A program made the position numbers and the translations under genes. Shown in pieces: positions 6,291 to 9,221 of a stretch of 9,221 nt of DNA. This DNA is from Pseudomonadota bacterium (GTDB lineage Bacteria; Pseudomonadota; Gammaproteobacteria; Pseudomonadales; Oleiphilaceae), in assembly GCA_023430625.1 (NCBI GenBank), contig JAEZAA010000207.1, positions 1 through 9,221 of the forward strand. Direction: 5' to 3'. The notes under the pieces were generated by a model. It searched no databases. It was not told where the DNA came from and saw nothing but the letters and a program-made list of their open reading frames with translations. Every line of letters begins with the position of its first letter. The first letter of the stretch is position 1.

Positions 6291-6809
6291 ACTGTACCCC
6301 GTCGCATTGTTTTGATAGGTCCCATGGGGGCCGGCAAAACCACCATTGGTAAAGCCTTGGCAAAAGAGCTGAGCTTCGAGTTCGTGGATTCGGATCGCGA
6401 AATCGAGCGCCGTTGTGGTACGGATATTCCCTGGATTTTTGACGTGGAAGGCGAAGCCGGCTTTCGCGAGCGGGAAAGTGCCGTAATTGAAGAATTGAGC
6501 CAGCGCGCTGGCATCGTGTTGGCCACGGGCGGTGGTGCGGTGATTCAGCCGGAGAATCGCCGCCATCTCGCCAGGGATGCGCTGGTGGTTTATCTTCAGA
6601 CGTCTGTTGATCAACAGTTCGAGCGCACGCGGAAAGATCGCCACCGGCCGCTTCTGCAGCGGGAAAATCCCCGCCAGATCCTGCAGGATCTCCTGGAGAA
6701 ACGCGACCCCCTATACCGGGAAATCGCGACGATCATCATTTCTACAGATAGTCGGCGGCCGAAAGCGGTTATTCGCGAAATTGTCGAGGCGTTCGAGCGC
6801 GGTCTGTAA
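6288..6809 (+). CDS. aroK: Shikimate kinase
   Basis: Cytoplasmic enzyme of the shikimate pathway that phosphorylates shikimate with ATP to shikimate 3-phosphate. From the ATG at 6288 it has 173 residues, matching AroK from E. coli and Pseudomonas. Key parts are present: Walker A GPMGAGKT (11-18, K17); the DSD motif with D34 and D36 for magnesium and shikimate; R60 in GFRERE; the glycine loop GGG (81-83) for shikimate; the lid RHRPLL (118-123); and R144 after the DPLY stretch. The frame is open upstream to a GTG at 6180, but that codon lies in the terminator hairpin and would add 36 residues not found in the family, so 6288 is preferred. aroB follows after 25 bases, probably on the same transcript. 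A 7-bp hairpin overlaps the ribosome-binding region. Confidence 0.97.
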   Translation: MTVPRRIVLIGPMGAGKTTIGKALAKELSFEFVDSDREIERRCGTDIPWIFDVEGEAGFRERESAVIEELSQRAGIVLATGGGAVIQPENRRHLARDALVVYLQTSVDQQFERTRKDRHRPLLQRENPRQILQDLLEKRDPLYREIATIIISTDSRRPKAVIREIVEAFERGL

Positions 6810-6834
6810 CTCATAGAGGCTGGTAGGGCTATAC

Positions 6835-7926
6835 ATGCGGGAACTTCAGGTAGAGCTGGGCGAGAGAAGCTATCCGATTCTGATTGGTGAGGGATTGCTG
6901 GGGCAGGGCGATCTATTGCGTCCTTATATCCATGGCAAGCAGGTCATGGTCGTCAGCAATGAGACCGTAGCCCCGCTGTACCTGGAGAAGTTGACGAGCA
7001 GCTTGAGTGGACTACAGGTTGACTCCGTCATCCTACCGGACGGTGAGAAGTACAAGACGCTCGACTACCTCAATCAGATTTTCGACGCCCTGTTGGCGAA
7101 GCGGCACTCACGCAGTACGACGCTCATCGCCTTGGGCGGCGGCGTTGTCGGTGACATGACTGGCTTTGCCGCAGCCAGCTATCAGCGCGGCGTAGCCTTC
7201 ATTCAGATGCCCACGACGTTGCTCGCCCAGGTCGATTCATCCGTCGGTGGGAAGACGGGTGTGAATCATGCTCGAGGCAAAAACATGATCGGCGCCTTTC
7301 ATCAGCCAAATGCGGTGCTGGTGGATCTGGAGACGCTGAACACCCTGCCGCCACGAGAGCTTACGGCGGGCATGGCGGAGGTCATTAAATACGGCGCCAT
7401 TCAGGACATCGAGTTTCTCGAATGGCTGGAGGCGCATGCGGATGCGTTGATGGCGCGGGATTTTGATGCACTGGCAGAGGCGATTGAACGCTCCTGCCGC
7501 TGCAAGGCGAGAATCGTTGCGGCAGATGAGCGTGAAGGTGGCATCCGCGCCATTCTCAATCTTGGCCATACGTTCGGGCATGCCATCGAGACCTTTACCC
7601 AATATACCAGCTGGCTGCATGGCGAGGCCGTCGGCACGGGCATGGTGATGGCGGCTGATTTGTCTCGCCGGCTGGGGCGAATCAGCGAGGCGGATCAACA
7701 GCGCCTGACGCGCCTCATTGGAGCCTGTGGCCTGCCATTAAAACCGCCGTCGGACATGACGGCAGCCGATTTTATGCGGCTAATGGCGGTCGACAAGAAA
7801 GTACTGGATGGCCAGTTGCGCTTGGTATTGTTGCGCAGCTTGGGTGATGCCGATGTGACGGCGGACTTTGAGCTGGGCAAGCTTGAGGAGTCGTTACGGC
7901 ATATGACCCAGGATGCTGCCGGCTAA
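6835..7926 (+). CDS. aroB: 3-dehydroquinate synthase
   Basis: Converts 3-deoxy-D-arabino-heptulosonate 7-phosphate to 3-dehydroquinate, the second step of the shikimate pathway, using NAD+ and a divalent metal. The 363 residues match the usual bacterial length. Visible motifs are the NAD-binding glycine loop GGGVVGD (101-107), MPTTLLAQVDSSVGGKTG (125-142), the metal-ligand Glu in AEVIKYG (E182), LGHTFGHAIE (243-252) with H245, and LHGEAV (261-266) with H262. By homology with the Aspergillus enzyme E182, H245 and H262 should bind the metal. AGGG at 6825-6828 lies six bases before the ATG. The gene follows aroK by 25 bases and is followed within four bases by the DamX-like gene, so the three are probably co-transcribed. 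Confidence 0.97.
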   Translation: MRELQVELGERSYPILIGEGLLGQGDLLRPYIHGKQVMVVSNETVAPLYLEKLTSSLSGLQVDSVILPDGEKYKTLDYLNQIFDALLAKRHSRSTTLIALGGGVVGDMTGFAAASYQRGVAFIQMPTTLLAQVDSSVGGKTGVNHARGKNMIGAFHQPNAVLVDLETLNTLPPRELTAGMAEVIKYGAIQDIEFLEWLEAHADALMARDFDALAEAIERSCRCKARIVAADEREGGIRAILNLGHTFGHAIETFTQYTSWLHGEAVGTGMVMAADLSRRLGRISEADQQRLTRLIGACGLPLKPPSDMTAADFMRLMAVDKKVLDGQLRLVLLRSLGDADVTADFELGKLEESLRHMTQDAAG

Positions 7927-7930
7927 CACC

Positions 7931-9221
7931 ATGGCAGAGCCCGTTCACCCAGCCTCGCCGGATTCCTCGTTTCGGGCCGTCGAGCGTCAGGAGCAATGGC
8001 GCCAGCAATATGGCGTTGAACGGGATCCGTTTATTTCCAATGACACTGTTTTCTATCCCGGTGCGCAACGTGCACAGACACTTGAGAAGCTTGCTCATTT
8101 CGCCCACTTTGGAAGCTTGGCGTTATTGCTCACCGGCCCGTTAGGTGCGGGTAAGTCCGCTGTGGTCGAGCGATTGCTGCAGGAGGAGGCGGGTCGACTT
8201 CGCGCACTCCGTTTGCCGCTGGAGATGGACGGGCCGGATCATCTGCTGCAGTGGCTAGCGAGAGCGCTGGAGCTTCAGATATCGTCACAGTCGTCCACTC
8301 AGCAGTTGCAGCATGACATCGTCGCGCATTGCCGGCATCTGGCCAGACAGGGCGAGCGAGTGCTCGTTCTGGTGGAGAGCGCCGAGAATCTTGCCTCAGT
8401 GGCTTTGCAGTGGCTGGCGGATTGGGTACGGCCGATGGTGGCGGCGGGGGATCTGGCACTGCTATTGGTGGCTGATGCAATGGCGGCGCAACCGATGGAG
8501 GCCGTGTTGGCTCGGCCAGGCGAGTCTGCCTGGTGGTTGAGGTTGGAGTTGCCGGTCTTAACCAGAGAGGAGGTCGAGGACTATCTGGCGATGCGGCTTC
8601 GAGCGAGTGGCTGGAGCGGTCATCCGCCCCTGGTTGCTACGGATGTGGCGAAAATTCGTGTCCAAAGCGGTGGTTTGCCTGGACGTATTCATCAAGTGGC
8701 GCCTGAGATCCTGTTGGCACCTCGGTCTCAAGCTGGCGCCGGGGCGTCGCTAGTGGCTCCGCCCGAACGGAAAAGCGCAAAAAAGTCGTCGGTCCGCTGG
8801 TACTGGGCTGTTATTCCTGTGTTGCTGTTGGTGGGCTGTTTCGCGTTGGTCGCGATGCTTTATCAAGAGGATCCGGATCTGGAAGACTCTGTTTCCAGCT
8901 CAGAGCCTAATTCGTCACAGCAGTCTCCGGTTGAGGAGATGGAAACGCTGGAGAGATTGCGGTTGGCGGAGGAGCGTCTGGCGCGTGATAGCGAGCGCGT
9001 TCGTGAAGAGTCGGAGCCGATAGACGCGGAGGTACTGACGGGTAGTAATGAAATCGATGTGGCGGCACCTCCGGTTTCAGAGCCTTCTAGTTCATCAGAG
9101 CGGGCTCCTGGAGCGGGCGAGGATCCTGTGTCTGGCGAAGAGGCTGCTCGCGCAAGTGAGCCGGCGGAGCCTGCGTCAGGCGTGGCAAATTCTGAGGGGC
9201 TGATAGGGCAGGAAATGGCAG
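7931..9221 (+). CDS. damX: DamX-like AAA+ ATPase / SPOR-type membrane protein (partial, runs off right edge)
   Basis: A 430-codon open frame with no stop before the edge. Residues about 25-262 form an AAA+ domain of the ExeA/GspA-like group, with Walker A GPLGAGKS (69-76) and LPVLTREEVEDYLAMRL (207-223) from the lid. SGGLPGRI (246-253) probably carries the sensor-2 Arg (R252). The Walker B region VLVLVESAENL (144-154) has E149-S150 where Asp-Glu is usual. A basic stretch (280-289) leads into one membrane helix at about 291-310, so the ATPase should be cytoplasmic. The rest is an acidic Ser/Pro/Glu-rich linker with a charged helical part at about 335-362. Position after aroB, and this layout, match DamX of enterobacteria and the AAA/SPOR protein after aroB in Pseudomonas. 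The peptidoglycan-binding SPOR domain would be beyond the window and is not seen. Start uncertain: ATG 7931 has a poor Shine-Dalgarno, and an in-frame ATG at 7913 would overlap aroB. Confidence 0.82.
   Translation, partial: MAEPVHPASPDSSFRAVERQEQWRQQYGVERDPFISNDTVFYPGAQRAQTLEKLAHFAHFGSLALLLTGPLGAGKSAVVERLLQEEAGRLRALRLPLEMDGPDHLLQWLARALELQISSQSSTQQLQHDIVAHCRHLARQGERVLVLVESAENLASVALQWLADWVRPMVAAGDLALLLVADAMAAQPMEAVLARPGESAWWLRLELPVLTREEVEDYLAMRLRASGWSGHPPLVATDVAKIRVQSGGLPGRIHQVAPEILLAPRSQAGAGASLVAPPERKSAKKSSVRWYWAVIPVLLLVGCFALVAMLYQEDPDLEDSVSSSEPNSSQQSPVEEMETLERLRLAEERLARDSERVREESEPIDAEVLTGSNEIDVAAPPVSEPSSSSERAPGAGEDPVSGEEAARASEPAEPASGVANSEGLIGQEMA

Noticed and set aside
8130..8480. Minus-strand proline-rich open frame of 116 codons opposite the DamX-like gene
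   Set aside because: The proline/alanine richness comes from reading the complement of a Gly/Trp/Arg-rich G+C stretch; the plus strand encodes a coherent AAA+ domain there.
1..9221. Mobile elements, CRISPR arrays, tRNA/rRNA genes or riboswitches
   Set aside because: No transposase, terminal inverted repeats, regularly spaced repeats or tRNA-like folds were found; intergenic space is only 186 and 154 bases at the two main gaps, and nothing in either resembles a known riboswitch.

Overview
The window is a conserved chromosomal block of a gammaproteobacterium, with no sign of a mobile or accessory region. In order it holds: the 5' part of a class A penicillin-binding protein gene (mrcA/ponA, minus strand), a divergent intergenic region, the type IV pilus alignment and secretin operon pilM-pilN-pilO-pilP-pilQ, a hairpin terminator, aroK, aroB, and the 5' part of a DamX-like ATPase/SPOR gene that runs off the right edge. 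The same order (PBP1A / pilMNOPQ / aroK / aroB / DamX-type gene) is known from Pseudomonas. In enterobacteria the equivalent is mrcA / hofMNOPQ / aroK / aroB / damX. The pilin-type rather than hof-type proteins, the AAA+ domain kept in the DamX-like protein and the moderately G+C-rich sequence suggest a Pseudomonadales/Oceanospirillales/Marinobacter-like organism. The genus cannot be fixed from the sequence alone.

Region by region: 1-981 (minus) encodes the membrane anchor and the glycosyltransferase domain of PBP1A. Positions 982-1167 are non-coding; they carry candidate back-to-back overlapping promoters and a perfect 12-bp palindrome. Positions 1168-6133 hold five tightly packed pil genes, the first four joined by 1- to 4-base overlaps. 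Positions 6134-6287 are non-coding, with a strong 11-bp hairpin just after pilQ and a second, 7-bp hairpin over the aroK ribosome-binding region. Positions 6288-7926 encode shikimate kinase and 3-dehydroquinate synthase, 25 bases apart. From 7931 to the edge there is an open frame with a Walker A motif, one membrane helix and an acidic Ser/Pro/Glu-rich tail.

How the genes fit together: PilM (cytoplasmic, actin-like), PilN and PilO (inner membrane), PilP (lipoprotein) and PilQ (outer-membrane secretin) form the envelope-spanning core of the type IV pilus. That core has to pass through the peptidoglycan layer which PBP1A builds and which DamX-like proteins bind through a SPOR domain. AroK and AroB are two non-adjacent steps of the shikimate pathway to chorismate.

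I found no previously undescribed system. The points most worth a second look are the altered Walker B motif in the DamX-like ATPase, the overlapping divergent mrcA/pilM promoters with their palindrome, the hairpin at the aroK start, and the ambiguous starts of pilP and pilQ.
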